Assembly (NCBI GenBank): GCA_028693235.1
Contig: JAQUVW010000004.1
Coordinates: 124,001 to 188,000 of the forward strand
Direction: 5' to 3'
DNA from: Candidatus Gastranaerophilales bacterium
GTDB taxonomy: Bacteria > Cyanobacteriota > Vampirovibrionia > Gastranaerophilales > Gastranaerophilaceae
DNA length: 64,000 nt
A program made the translations under genes and the position numbers. Under the pieces are notes generated by a model, which saw nothing but the letters and a program-made list of their open reading frames with translations, was not told where the DNA came from and searched no databases. Below, in pieces: positions 16,231 to 25,322 of the stretch (positions are counted from its first letter, which is position 1; every line of letters starts with the position of its first letter).

Positions 16231-17421
16231 TTATTTTCTTTCTTTGGCACCCATTTTTATTAACTTATCTTTTAGTTCATAATATGGGATTAAGCCGATA
16301 TGTTTTTCCATATTGATTAAAACAGAAGGAGTCCCTTCAATACTTTCTTCATCAGCCAAATCAATATCTGCTCTAAGTTGCTTTGCGACTTCTTTGCTAT
16401 TTGCATCTTCAAAGAGTTGTGGAGCATCAATATTAGCCTTTGCAGCGAGTTTCATTATTTCATCTTCGGTTTCAGGAGTATTTTCAAACAAAATCTCATT
16501 CATCTCTAAGAATTTATTTTGTTTTTTAGCCGCAATAGCGTACTTAGCCAACATGCAAGAATTTTCATGGATAGTGCGAGGTACATAAGGATTACAAGTA
16601 GCGTCTAGCGGAAGATTGTATTGAATTATTTTAACGCCGTCGAGCTCTGAAACTGCACGATGTAGCATCAAATTGGAGATATAGCAAGACGGACAATTAT
16701 AGTCCATAAACTCTTTTATTACTATTTTTGAATTTGGGTCACCAAGCTCATTACCTGAAACCATATACGGATTTTTCTTCATTTTTTTAAAAGATTGAAA
16801 AGAATTATATTTTTTGACCTGAGGAGTAAAAATATAGCTCATTGAAGTAAATGTCAAAAAAGCAATCGCCACGAGAACGCACGCTGAAAAAGCAATTGCG
16901 TACTTTTTAATCTTAACAGCTTCTATGAAATCAACAAAACTCGTTTTTATATCATAAAAAACGTTTTCTTCCCTATTTCGAGAAATCAACGCTATAGCAA
17001 AATCCAAAATGTATGTAAAAAAGCATAATATACAAATTTTTTCAATCATAAAGAATTGAACACAAGCTAAAATCATAGAGATAGAAAAGGACAAAACTGA
17101 AATCGAAAATATATAAGAATAAGGATGTTTAAAAACCTCCAAAAACTTCAAATATTTAAAATCTTTTAGCTTGTTCACGCAAGTCATAAAAAGGACGAAC
17201 ACATAAAGAAGCATTCCCCATAAAGCAAGCGGAATTCCTAAAAATTGAGAAAAAGTTGTCTTTGCGACAGAATCGCAGTCGATAATATTATTTATAGAGC
17301 AAAAACTGCCCAAAGAATAAGGATTAAAATTTGCATCAAAATATATCAAAGCCAATTTTATTGTGGTAATAAACCCAATCACTGCGAGCAATATAATCGA
17401 AATTTTTCTTGTTTTAGACAT
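16231..17421 (-). CDS. VKOR-DsbA fusion, disulfide bond formation
   Basis: 396 residues. N-terminal VKOR domain of about five membrane segments with the loop cysteines 'SFCSINNIIDCDSV', the conserved Ser/Trp environment and the active CxxC 'CILC' (about residue 130). A further membrane segment near 185-205 leads to a periplasmic thioredoxin/DsbA-like domain with 'DYNCPSCYISNLM' (CPSC) and the cis-Pro region 'GTPSVLI'. VKOR fused to a thiol oxidoreductase replaces DsbB/DsbA in cyanobacteria and relatives: quinone-coupled oxidation of secreted proteins. Cysteine-bearing prepilins in this window are plausible clients. Confidence 0.9.
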   Translation of the reverse strand: MSKTRKISIILLAVIGFITTIKLALIYFDANFNPYSLGSFCSINNIIDCDSVAKTTFSQFLGIPLALWGMLLYVFVLFMTCVNKLKDFKYLKFLEVFKHPYSYIFSISVLSFSISMILACVQFFMIEKICILCFFTYILDFAIALISRNREENVFYDIKTSFVDFIEAVKIKKYAIAFSACVLVAIAFLTFTSMSYIFTPQVKKYNSFQSFKKMKKNPYMVSGNELGDPNSKIVIKEFMDYNCPSCYISNLMLHRAVSELDGVKIIQYNLPLDATCNPYVPRTIHENSCMLAKYAIAAKKQNKFLEMNEILFENTPETEDEIMKLAAKANIDAPQLFEDANSKEVAKQLRADIDLADEESIEGTPSVLINMEKHIGLIPYYELKDKLIKMGAKERK

Positions 17422-17682
17422 GTTGACTCCTCTGCCTGATTTTGTTTAAAACAGCTGATTAAATCTATTCAACACCCGACTAGACAAATCAGCTAAATGT
17501 TTGACCTCATTTTAATATCTAAACATATAATTAGCAAGCTTGTAATGATTAAGAAGAAGAAAATGTCTATAACTAAAGTTGTAAAATTTTTATCCTATTT
17601 CCTATAAAAAGATGATATACAATCGAAATGCTTGTGTTACCTTGTGATAGAGATATCAACTAAATTAAAAAAGGAATAGGTT

Positions 17683-18132
17683 ATGAACATATCAAAAATC
17701 AACCTTAACTTGGGGCAAAAAATAGCTCCTAAAGCTGATGAAACAAAAAATTTCAGCACAAATCCATTTGGCGTAAGCTTTAAAGGAAACGTAATTCAAG
17801 CAGATGTTTTTGAAGGTGCAACTCCGAATATTGCAAAAAAGATTTCTAACAAAGGAAAACTTTTCGCAAGTGCTATTGTAGGTGGTATAAACAACTTCAA
17901 CAACGCTTTTCAATCAAGAATGAATGCCATAGTTTCTTTTGGTAAAAAAATCAAAACTAATGTATTCTCAACTTTTGACAAAATAGTAAACACAGAAATC
18001 TCTGTTGATTTTAATGCTTTTAAAACAACTTTGAAAAACAGAATTTTCCCTGATAGCCAATTTAAAGTTAAAAATCTTGTAAAACGCCCCGTTGAAGAAC
18101 TCGGTACAATGTTAAAAGCTGAATTAGCGTAG
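17683..18132 (+). CDS. Conserved small protein with N-terminal SFKGN motif
   Basis: 149 residues, AAAGGAATAG upstream. The N-terminus MNISKINLNLGQ leads to 'NPFGVSFKGN' (residues 28-36), the motif also seen in variant form at 14534 and 57806. The rest is helical and basic ('GKLFASAIVGGINNFNNAFQSRMNAIVSFGKKIKTNVFSTFDKI'). No signal peptide, membrane helix or recognised domain. It sits 11 bases before the HEAT-like gene and likely shares its transcript. Function unknown; it seems specific to this bacterial group. Confidence 0.65.
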   Translation: MNISKINLNLGQKIAPKADETKNFSTNPFGVSFKGNVIQADVFEGATPNIAKKISNKGKLFASAIVGGINNFNNAFQSRMNAIVSFGKKIKTNVFSTFDKIVNTEISVDFNAFKTTLKNRIFPDSQFKVKNLVKRPVEELGTMLKAELA

Positions 18133-18143
18133 GAGAATTCATA

Positions 18144-18509
18144 ATGGAAAGAAAAGACAAAATCAAAAATCTTATAGATGCACTAGGTGCACATCAAGAC
18201 TCACAAGCCGTTGCTGTCTTAGATGAAATCGGTACAAATTGTGCTGATGACGAAATCAGAGAATGGACAGCAAAAGCACTTATAAATAGAAACTCTCACG
18301 ACTCATTAAAAATTATGCTTTTGGCAAAAGGGAAAGGTGTAAACGACTTGAGTGCAAGAGTAGCAATGACCGCTATAAACGAGCTTTTGGCTTTAGAAGA
18401 TAAAACTGAAGCAATAAAAATCTTGGATGATACAATTGAGCAACACTCAGATAAAGAAGTTAAAGATACAGCACGCTCTGTAAGAGCCTTGATGACTTTT
18501 TCATGCTAA
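18144..18509 (+). CDS. Small HEAT-like repeat protein
   Basis: 121 residues, all helical, with two or three degenerate HEAT-type units: 'KIKNLIDALGAHQDSQAVAVLDEIGTNCADDEIREWTAKALINR' and 'VAMTAINELLALEDKTEAIKILDDTIEQHSDKEVKDTARSVRALM'. GGAG site. Eleven bases after the SFKGN gene and followed by a strong terminator, so the two form a unit. Likely a cytoplasmic interaction module; partner unknown. Confidence 0.65.
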   Translation: MERKDKIKNLIDALGAHQDSQAVAVLDEIGTNCADDEIREWTAKALINRNSHDSLKIMLLAKGKGVNDLSARVAMTAINELLALEDKTEAIKILDDTIEQHSDKEVKDTARSVRALMTFSC

Positions 18510-18530
18510 GATTTTAAGTTGGATATAGAC

Positions 18531-18565
18531 AAAAAAGACTTCTCAAAGAGAGAAGTCTTTTTTAT
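18531..18565. terminator. Bidirectional terminator
   Basis: AAAAAAGACTTCTC-aaa-GAGAGAAGTCTTTTTT: long perfect stem with A- and T-runs on both sides, serving the HEAT-like gene (+) and the convergent acsE (-), whose stop lies at its edge. Confidence 0.9.
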
Positions 18566-19491
18566 TATATTTCCAAATAACTGTTTGAATATATTTTTTT
18601 ATTCAAAAGTATTTCTGCAGTTTTATGTATATTTTTTGCCTCAACATCATCTTTGTCAAAACTCAAATCTGATAAATCTCCAAAATCACGCTGCATTTGA
18701 AATAAATCAATAATAAATTTGTCGTAAGATTTTTCACAAATACCTGTTTCAAGGACCTTGTTCAGCCTCAAAAGCTCAAAATCGAAAGAATCAACTATCG
18801 CACTATCCAAACCGCAGCCTGACGCCAAAACAAAGAAAACTCTGTTTATCAATGGGCGAAGCTCTTTCGGGCAACCGTTAGAAACATTTGAAAGTCCGAT
18901 TGTCGTCAAAACAGGAGGGTCAAAACTTTCCTTAAACATTCTGATAGCGTCTAAGGCTTGCCCTGCTTGAGATTGGTCAACAGCTATCGGCAAAATGAGC
19001 GGGTCAAAAAATATTTTTGAATTATCAATTTCTTTTTCAGAAGTTTTTTCAATAATGCTAAACGCAAGCTCCAAACGCTCATCAGCCATTTTGGGAATAC
19101 CTATCTCATTATTCAAAGTCAAAGCTATAATATTAGAATCAAATTCTTTCGCTAAAGACGTAACCGCCTCCAGCCTCTGCTCATCAGCACTTGTGCTGTT
19201 TATAATGCAAGCTGAAGGATTTTTAACCAAAGACAACCCTGCACGAATTTCTTCCTGATTTGTAGAATCGAATGAAAGAGGAACCTCACTCATAGAGCGA
19301 ACTATATTCACGAGCCAAGTCATGGTGCCCGAAAAAGCTTTTTTTGCAGGTCCTATATTTAAGTCAATAAAATCAGGATTTGTGTCAATTTGTCTTTGGA
19401 CAATTGACCTTATAAAAGCCTCATCACGGACAAGTACAGCTTCTTTTATACTTTTTGAGATAATATGTATATTTTCAGATATTATTTTCAT
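18565..19491 (-). CDS. acsE: Methyltetrahydrofolate:corrinoid/iron-sulfur protein methyltransferase AcsE
   Basis: 308-residue pterin-binding TIM-barrel enzyme. Key phrases: 'FIDLNIGPAKK', 'VPLSFDSTNQEEIRAGL', 'IINSTSADEQRL', 'IALTLNNEIGIP' and 'TTIGLSNVSNGCP', all following the AcsE/MeTr pattern (Asp and Asn contacts to the pterin, 'GLSNxSxGxP'). It moves the methyl group of 5-methyl-THF to the cobalt of the corrinoid Fe-S protein, whose subunits (acsC, acsD) lie at 43.2-45.4 kb. It is about 45 residues longer than typical AcsE at the C-terminus. No CODH/acetyl-CoA synthase gene is in the window. Confidence 0.85.
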   Translation of the reverse strand: MKIISENIHIISKSIKEAVLVRDEAFIRSIVQRQIDTNPDFIDLNIGPAKKAFSGTMTWLVNIVRSMSEVPLSFDSTNQEEIRAGLSLVKNPSACIINSTSADEQRLEAVTSLAKEFDSNIIALTLNNEIGIPKMADERLELAFSIIEKTSEKEIDNSKIFFDPLILPIAVDQSQAGQALDAIRMFKESFDPPVLTTIGLSNVSNGCPKELRPLINRVFFVLASGCGLDSAIVDSFDFELLRLNKVLETGICEKSYDKFIIDLFQMQRDFGDLSDLSFDKDDVEAKNIHKTAEILLNKKIYSNSYLEI

Positions 19492-19546
19492 TATAAATCC
19501 CCATTATGTTATCCTATAATAGACTATCTTAGCATGAGAATTAAAA

Positions 19547-21100
19547 ATGAAAAAAGAAGCAATAAATACATATATATTTTTGACGGCGTTATTATTATTT
19601 TGCGTCGCATTAAGCTTTATTAACAACAAACCTGATTATGATATCTGGGCTCGCCTAATCGTTGGCAATCATATTTTAGAAAGCCTTTCTATTGCTAAAT
19701 TTGACTTTTATTCTTATACGCCAACCCACATTTGGTATGACCATGAATGGGGTGCAAGCTTAATTTTTACAACCGTATTCAAACTTTTTGGACAGGTTGG
19801 GCTGACTGTTTTGAAAGGGCTTATGATTTTCGGAATAAGCTTTTTCACATACAAAATCATCAAAATCAGAAAACCTGAATATATCTCAGCTCAAAATATT
19901 ATGTTTTATCTACTTTCAATATTGATAGCCTATGACGTATATGCAGCAACGATAAGATGTCATATGTTCACTTTCTTATTTTTCGCAATTTGGCTATACT
20001 TGCTTGAAAAAGTCAGAAACGGTCAAAAAAAATGGATTTTTTACCTCCCATTTATAATGATTTTTTGGTCAAATATCCACGGTGGCTGTGTATGCGGACT
20101 TGGACTTCTTGCAATTTACGGAATAGGTGAATTTTTAAACAAAAAGCCTTGTAAAGACTATTTTGTAGCACTGATTTTGAGCACTTTTGCTCTATTTATA
20201 AATCCATACGGTTATAAATATGTAAGTTTTTTACTAACCGCAGTAACTATGAAACGCCCATTTATTACCGAATGGTTAAGCCCTTTTCATTGGGCAAACA
20301 GTGCAAGCTATTTTCTTTTTAAATTCTACATAATATACATGTTTATTGCGATTGCCGTTTATTTCAAAAAAACAGGATTTGACTATAAAAAAATCGATAA
20401 AACAAAATTCATTTTATTCTTTTCTACTTTAATAATCGCTGTAGAACATGTAAAAATGATTCCGTTTTTTGTAATTGTCACATCTTCTTTATTCTATGAT
20501 GAAATATTTTTCTTCCTAAAATTTAAAAATTTTGAAAAAATAAAAAAAGTTATGACAACTATTCTGATACCCATTGCCGTTATTGGCTTTTCAGTGTTCC
20601 GTATAATTTCAGTTGACAAAAACGTGCAGTTTTTTGGCTTCAAATATCCTGCATATCCTGTTGAATTCATACGTGTCAATGGTTTAAAGGGGAATCTCTT
20701 TATAAACTTTGAATACGCGAGTTTTGCGGCTTACAAATTATACCCTCAAAACAAAATCTTTATGGATGGGCGTTATGAGGAGGTTTACGACCCTAATTTA
20801 ATCAAAACAATGAAGAACTTTCACCTCGTCAGAAAAAACTGGGACAGCGTAATTAAAGATTACCCCACAGATATTATTATCATTGAAAAAAACTATAAAA
20901 TATATAAAAAACTAAAAGAATTAAAAGATTGGCAAGAAATTTTTGATGACGGCAGTTTCTCAATTTTCATCAAAAAATCAAAAGCAAAAAATAAATATAT
21001 TTTACCAACTAACAACCCCAATTATTATATCAACACGCTTTTTGATACAAAAATAAAATTTGAACAAAAAGAGAATTTTTTGACAAAACCGTTAGATTAA
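19547..21100 (+). CDS. Polytopic membrane protein, GT-C-like
   Basis: 517 residues with roughly 9-11 membrane segments in the first 360 and a soluble C-terminal part. The first extracytoplasmic loop has 'NKPDYDIWARLIVGNHILES...AKFDFYSYTPTHIWYDHEWG': the order D-x-W, G-x-x-I, D-x-x-S-Y-T, HEW is shared with a widespread family of uncharacterised membrane proteins that look like GT-C glycosyltransferases. The soluble end ('FINFEYASFAAYKLYPQNKIFMDGRYEEVYD') matches the same family. Possibly transfers lipid-linked sugars in the envelope; substrate unknown. Its stop overlaps the convergent mnmA by 4 bases. Confidence 0.6.
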   Translation: MKKEAINTYIFLTALLLFCVALSFINNKPDYDIWARLIVGNHILESLSIAKFDFYSYTPTHIWYDHEWGASLIFTTVFKLFGQVGLTVLKGLMIFGISFFTYKIIKIRKPEYISAQNIMFYLLSILIAYDVYAATIRCHMFTFLFFAIWLYLLEKVRNGQKKWIFYLPFIMIFWSNIHGGCVCGLGLLAIYGIGEFLNKKPCKDYFVALILSTFALFINPYGYKYVSFLLTAVTMKRPFITEWLSPFHWANSASYFLFKFYIIYMFIAIAVYFKKTGFDYKKIDKTKFILFFSTLIIAVEHVKMIPFFVIVTSSLFYDEIFFFLKFKNFEKIKKVMTTILIPIAVIGFSVFRIISVDKNVQFFGFKYPAYPVEFIRVNGLKGNLFINFEYASFAAYKLYPQNKIFMDGRYEEVYDPNLIKTMKNFHLVRKNWDSVIKDYPTDIIIIEKNYKIYKKLKELKDWQEIFDDGSFSIFIKKSKAKNKYILPTNNPNYYINTLFDTKIKFEQKENFLTKPLD

Positions 21101-22152
21101 AGTATTTCTTTTATCCAACCGCCACCGATTAAATGACCGTCTTTCATGTCATATACGACACCGGCTTGACCTTTAGCTGAAGCTGAAAGCCCTTCAAAGA
21201 AAGTAATTTCGACACATTCATTTTTTCTTGTAACGAGAGCTTTTTGAGCGTCCATATTATATCTGATTTTTACCATAGCCTCAAATGGCACGCAGTGACT
21301 ATCATCATGCCAATTAAATCTTTCTAATAACACTTTGTGACAACACAAATCATTATTGGTTCCGAGATACACAATATTTTTTTCAGCATCAAGGTTAGTA
21401 ACATATAAAGGCTCTGAATATGCTATTCCGATACCCTTTCTTTGCCCGACTGTGTACTGATAAAAGCCTTCATGTTCGCCAATTTTTTCGCCTGTTTTTT
21501 CGAGCACAAAATCGCCTTTTAAGGGTTCTGTTATATTCAAAATGTATTTTTTTACAGACATTGGTTTTTTTATAAAACAAATGTCTTGGCTTTCTTTAGC
21601 AGATGCTGTGGGAAGTCCGTTTTCAAAGGCTAAAACACGTACTTGATTTTTCAAAAAAGCACTCAAAGGAAACATAGTCCTTGAGAGTTGCTCTTGTGAT
21701 AAATCAAACAAATAATAAAGTTGGTCTTTCTTTATATCTTGAGCGGGGTAAAGTAGATATTTTCCGTCCTCATTTTTTAATTTGGCATAATGACCTGTAG
21801 CCATAAAATCGACATGAAGCTCATTTATTGAATAGTCCAAAAGGGCACCCCATTTAATCGCTTTATTGCAGACAATGCAAGGGTTTGGTGTCTCGGCATT
21901 TTTATAAGAATTTTCGAAATAATCTATGACATTTTCTTTAAATTCTTTACTCAAATCGAGAACAAAATGCTCAATTCCCAATGTATCTGCGACATTTTTG
22001 GCATTTTTAACAACCTCGTCAAAATTTTCATCACAAACCATTTTCGCTGTTATTCCAACGACTTCATAGCCATCTTTCTGCAACAGCAAAGCAGTAACAG
22101 AACTATCAAGCCCCCCACTTAGAGCAACTGCGACTTTTCCCTTAGAGCTCAT
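21097..22152 (-). CDS. mnmA: tRNA-specific 2-thiouridylase MnmA
   Basis: 351 residues. PP-loop 'VAVALSGGLDSSVTALLL' at the N-terminus; catalytic cysteines in 'TPNPCIVCNKAIKWG' (about 98) and 'ESQDICFI' (about 190); C-terminal 'YQYTVGQRKGIGIA' and 'LYV' beta-barrel with 'GQAGVVYD'. It makes the s2U34 of tRNA-Lys, -Glu and -Gln using persulfide from a cysteine desulfurase. The upstream gene overlaps it by 11 bases, so they are probably cotranscribed. Confidence 0.95.
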   Translation of the reverse strand: MSSKGKVAVALSGGLDSSVTALLLQKDGYEVVGITAKMVCDENFDEVVKNAKNVADTLGIEHFVLDLSKEFKENVIDYFENSYKNAETPNPCIVCNKAIKWGALLDYSINELHVDFMATGHYAKLKNEDGKYLLYPAQDIKKDQLYYLFDLSQEQLSRTMFPLSAFLKNQVRVLAFENGLPTASAKESQDICFIKKPMSVKKYILNITEPLKGDFVLEKTGEKIGEHEGFYQYTVGQRKGIGIAYSEPLYVTNLDAEKNIVYLGTNNDLCCHKVLLERFNWHDDSHCVPFEAMVKIRYNMDAQKALVTRKNECVEITFFEGLSASAKGQAGVVYDMKDGHLIGGGWIKEIL

Positions 22153-22750
22153 TATAAAAGAATTCCTCTCCTTTTTGAGTTAGTGTGTATTCTGTAACAT
22201 CGCCAAGTCCTGTCAAATCCGGCACTATTGAGATAAAATCCGAATTTATCGCATCTTCAAAGGCTGAATGAGCAATAGGAGCCTCTCCGATTGGCACCAA
22301 ACGGCTATTGACCTGTTTAATGGTAAATCGTTCAAAATTTTCTAAATGAATCATGAAAAATACTGTCAATATCAAAACTTTCAAAGGTGAATCCGGTTTT
22401 TTTTCATTTATCATGTTTTGAAGCTCGTTTTCCTCTTGAGCAATATTGTCTAAATCAATCTTGGGTTTTTCAATTGATTCTTGCAAAACAGCCTCAAAAT
22501 CAGGAGGGGAAACGGTTTCTGTTTCTTGCTCAATATTTTTAGCGATTTGTTTCAAGGTAACAAGTTTTTTAATATCAATAAAACCCATTCTTTTAGGAGC
22601 ATCTTCAGAATTTTCATCTGACACGTTTTTTGAAGGTTTACAAATATTTTCTACCCAATTTAAGACAGTTTCGTCAAAATCAGCCAAGCTATCTGTAGAA
22701 AATTCAAGTTCTGTATCATTCTTTTTTATTTTGAAATAATAATTGTGCAT
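22142..22750 (-). CDS. Hypothetical protein upstream of mnmA
   Basis: 202 residues from the ATG at 22750 (AGGTGA five bases before). N-terminal part small and beta-rich (MHNYYFKIKKNDTELEFSTDSLADFDETVLNWVENI), an acidic central linker, then a helical end 'PLKVLILTVFFMIHLENFERFTIKQVNSRLVPIGEAPIAHSAFEDAINSDFISIVPDLTGLGDVTEYTLTQKGEEFF', which reads like a winged-helix (alternating helices then a 'YTLTQKGEEF' strand). It could be a DNA-binding or adaptor protein. Overlaps mnmA by 11 bases. No family recognised. Confidence 0.55.
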   Translation of the reverse strand: MHNYYFKIKKNDTELEFSTDSLADFDETVLNWVENICKPSKNVSDENSEDAPKRMGFIDIKKLVTLKQIAKNIEQETETVSPPDFEAVLQESIEKPKIDLDNIAQEENELQNMINEKKPDSPLKVLILTVFFMIHLENFERFTIKQVNSRLVPIGEAPIAHSAFEDAINSDFISIVPDLTGLGDVTEYTLTQKGEEFFYNEL

Positions 22751-22936
22751 AATATCACCTAAGCTCAAGTAACAAATATATTAACAAAAAAACAGCGACA
22801 TATTCAAGATTATGAAGAAAAATTTCGGCTTTTCAAATCACCAACAAGAGGATTGAATAAATTCTAAGATTTTATATTATAATGATGGGTGAGAGATTTT
22901 GTCTTTCGTGGCAAAGTAATAATAAAGGATATTATT

Positions 22937-24166
22937 TTGAAAAATTTTCTTAAAAAATATGGGATTGTATCATTTGTAGCAGTATTTTTGGTTTTATTGA
23001 CTTTCTTCGGAAACTCAAGCGATGCCTTTGCTCCAACACAGCTTTATGACCAAGTTTGGAAACTGATTAACGTAAAATATGTTGACCCTACAAACAACCA
23101 ACAAAACTGGAACAAGTGGCGAGGAAAATATGACAATTATATAAAAACAGACGAAGATGCTTATGTGGCTATAGACACAATGCTCGCAAGCCTCAACGAC
23201 CCTTATACAAAATTTTTAAACCCTAAAGAATTTGAAGAAGAAACAAGTTCGATAAAAGGTTCACTAAAAGGAATCGGCGTTCAAATCGGTGTTCGTGACG
23301 GTAAATTATTGATTATCGCCCCAATTGAAGATACCCCCGGAGAACGTGCGGGATTAAAGGCGGAAGATGAAATTTTGGAAATTAACGGTGAATCAACTAA
23401 AGGCATAACTGTTGATAAGGCTGCCGACAAAATAAGAGGCGAAGAAGGTACTACCGTAAATCTATTGATTAAACGTAAAAACCAACCGAACAAACAATAC
23501 ACAATAACAAGAGCTGAAATTGAAATAAAATCAGTTTCGACTAAATTGCCTGAAAATACAAAACTCGAAGACAAAATCGGATACATAAGATTAAGTTCTT
23601 TTTTAAGCAAAAACGCTTCGACTGAATTTATTACAGCCTTAGAACAAAATTCTACAAAACAAGGCTACATCATTGACCTCCGTTCAAACCCCGGTGGGCT
23701 TTTGTCAAACGCAATATTGTTATCAGACATGTTTTTAAATGGTGGCGTTATCGTCAGCACAGTTGACCGTGACGGCTACAAAGAAACATCTCGAGCTACT
23801 CGTAAATATTTATCTGATAAACCTATGGTTATTCTTATCAACGGAGGAAGTGCTTCAGCCAGTGAGATTTTCTCAGGTGCCTTAAAAGACAATCAAAGAG
23901 CTCTTTTAGTCGGTGACAAATCTTTCGGAAAAGGCCTTGTTCAAGAAATCAACAAACTCCCTGGTGGCTCCGGCGTCAACATTACTATCCAAAAATATTT
24001 GACACCAAATGGCACTGATATCAACAAAAAAGGTATTGAACCTGATGTAAAAGTTGAAATAACAGATAACGATGTCAAAACAAAGCACGATTCCCAACTG
24101 ATAAAAGGTCAACAACTTTTATTACAAATGATTGCTAACCAACAAAAGCAATGCGTTAAACATTAA
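22937..24166 (+). CDS. ctpA: C-terminal processing protease CtpA (S41)
   Basis: About 409 residues from a TTG at 22937 preceded by AAAGGAT; a GTG at 22889 in the same frame is possible. An N-terminal hydrophobic segment (YGIVSFVAVFLVLLTFFG) acts as signal or anchor. PDZ domain at about 95-180 ('SLKGIGVQIGVRDGKLLIIAPIEDTPGERAGLKAEDEILEINGES'), then the S41 protease core: catalytic Ser in 'NGGSASASEIFSGAL' and Lys in 'GDKSFGKGLVQ'. Cleaves C-termini of exported proteins; cyanobacterial CtpA relatives process D1, but here the substrates must differ. Ends with terminator 24184. Confidence 0.92.
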   Translation: MKNFLKKYGIVSFVAVFLVLLTFFGNSSDAFAPTQLYDQVWKLINVKYVDPTNNQQNWNKWRGKYDNYIKTDEDAYVAIDTMLASLNDPYTKFLNPKEFEEETSSIKGSLKGIGVQIGVRDGKLLIIAPIEDTPGERAGLKAEDEILEINGESTKGITVDKAADKIRGEEGTTVNLLIKRKNQPNKQYTITRAEIEIKSVSTKLPENTKLEDKIGYIRLSSFLSKNASTEFITALEQNSTKQGYIIDLRSNPGGLLSNAILLSDMFLNGGVIVSTVDRDGYKETSRATRKYLSDKPMVILINGGSASASEIFSGALKDNQRALLVGDKSFGKGLVQEINKLPGGSGVNITIQKYLTPNGTDINKKGIEPDVKVEITDNDVKTKHDSQLIKGQQLLLQMIANQQKQCVKH

Positions 24167-24183
24167 ATTTACAAGCTAAAAAT

Positions 24184-24217
24184 GAAGCTCCTCAAGAATT
24201 TGAGGGGCTTTTATTTT
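24184..24217. terminator. Rho-independent terminator after ctpA
   Basis: AAGCTCCTCAA-gaat-TTGAGGGGCTT (one G-T pair) followed by TTATTTT. Confidence 0.8.
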
Positions 24218-24344
24218 GTAGTTTTCTCTTATAAAAAATATTCCAAAGTAAAGTTTTGTAAAAATAAGCTTGCCAAACCTTAAGTTCATCATTAAATGAG
24301 ACGAAGGATATAAAGTAAGGGATATGTGCTTAAGGAGCTACTAA

Positions 24345-24488
24345 ATGCATAACAACGATATTAACGATAATAAAATAGTTATTGAAATCAGAGAATTAGT
24401 TAATGACATCGATAACTTTAAAGAAGATGTTGAAGAATATTGCAGATTTATGAAAGAAATGTTTCTTTCTACTTCAGGTAAAAATTAA
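24345..24488 (+). CDS. 47-residue small protein
   Basis: A short gene with a perfect AAGGAG site at 24332-24337, seven bases before ATG, and a strong terminator downstream at 24544. The peptide is acidic and helical: it contains 'NDNKIVIEIRELVNDIDNF' and 'VEEYCRFMKEMFL', with one cysteine. No signal peptide or membrane helix. The independent ribosome site and terminator argue it is real. The 178-base gap from ctpA holds room for its own promoter. Function unknown. Confidence 0.6.
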   Translation: MHNNDINDNKIVIEIRELVNDIDNFKEDVEEYCRFMKEMFLSTSGKN

Positions 24489-24543
24489 AGTTAATCTGTA
24501 AAAAAAATTTCCAAAAATCCTCCTTTGTTGTTTGTTATTTAAG

Positions 24544-24574
24544 AAGGCACCTTATTTAAAGTGCCTTTTTTTTT
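24544..24574. terminator. Terminator between the small gene and prepilin 2
   Basis: AAGGCAC-cttatttaaa-GTGCCTT, then a 9-T run. Serves the 47-codon gene. Confidence 0.85.
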
Positions 24575-24604
24575 GATTTTTATATTAAATTTTATAACAA
24601 CTTA

Positions 24605-25195
24605 TTAGGTTGCACCGCCGGTAGCTTGTTTATATCCTAAGAACTCAGCTAATTCCATAGCAGGGACAACTGCATCTCTATATAATAACAAATACTCGAA
24701 CCTATCTTTTGGACTATCAACATTATTTGTTGTTTGATTTGGACCTTTTTCACCATTAACATCAACGGTCACAATAAAACAAGGATCGTCATTAATAGAA
24801 CCTGAATAAGGACAATCGCCTATATTACCCGCCCTAAAAGAATAACCTATTCCATCAGCTGTGTAATAATAATCATCAACAACCAATTCTGCAAAAGCAG
24901 GAGCAGAGAAAAGATTAGAAGAAGAAGCTCCAGTCCCCATCGCTATTACATTACATCTTTCTTTAAAAAAATTGTTTACTAAATCGTTTACAGAAGAAAA
25001 ATCTTCTATTGACTTGCCACTCAATGCGTATTCTTGTTGAACTGCTTGAGCCATTATTGAAATTGATTTTTTCAAAGCAGTTTTTTTCTCTTCATTATTT
25101 GTGCTATTCAAAAGAGCGGGGATAGTCATAGCCGCAATAACACCGATAATAACGAGAGTAATAAGCACCTCGGCTAATGTAAATGCCTTTTTCAT
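24605..25195 (-). CDS. Type IV prepilin / pseudopilin-like protein (copy without XRE partner)
   Basis: 196 residues from the ATG at 25195 with AAAGGAA before it. Class III-type signal MKKAFTLAEVLITLVIIG as in the two XRE-linked copies, then 'FFKERCNVIAMG', 'YYTADGIGYSF' and 'VDVNGEKGPNQ', the acidic loop in place of GDKKPNE. It has three cysteines in the head. Unlike the copies at 4814 and 31017 there is no divergent XRE gene; its upstream neighbour is argS, about 130 bases away. Surface fibre or pseudopilus subunit; specific role unknown. Confidence 0.85.
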   Translation of the reverse strand: MKKAFTLAEVLITLVIIGVIAAMTIPALLNSTNNEEKKTALKKSISIMAQAVQQEYALSGKSIEDFSSVNDLVNNFFKERCNVIAMGTGASSSNLFSAPAFAELVVDDYYYTADGIGYSFRAGNIGDCPYSGSINDDPCFIVTVDVNGEKGPNQTTNNVDSPKDRFEYLLLYRDAVVPAMELAEFLGYKQATGGAT

Positions 25196-25322
25196 TTTAG
25201 ATATTCCTTTCAATTTTATAATTATATATTATATCATAATAATAAATTTCTTTTTGCTCTATTTGTATGAGTATTTTTTTGGTATTATAAAAGCCACAAG
25301 ACTTATACAAATTAAAGGCACA

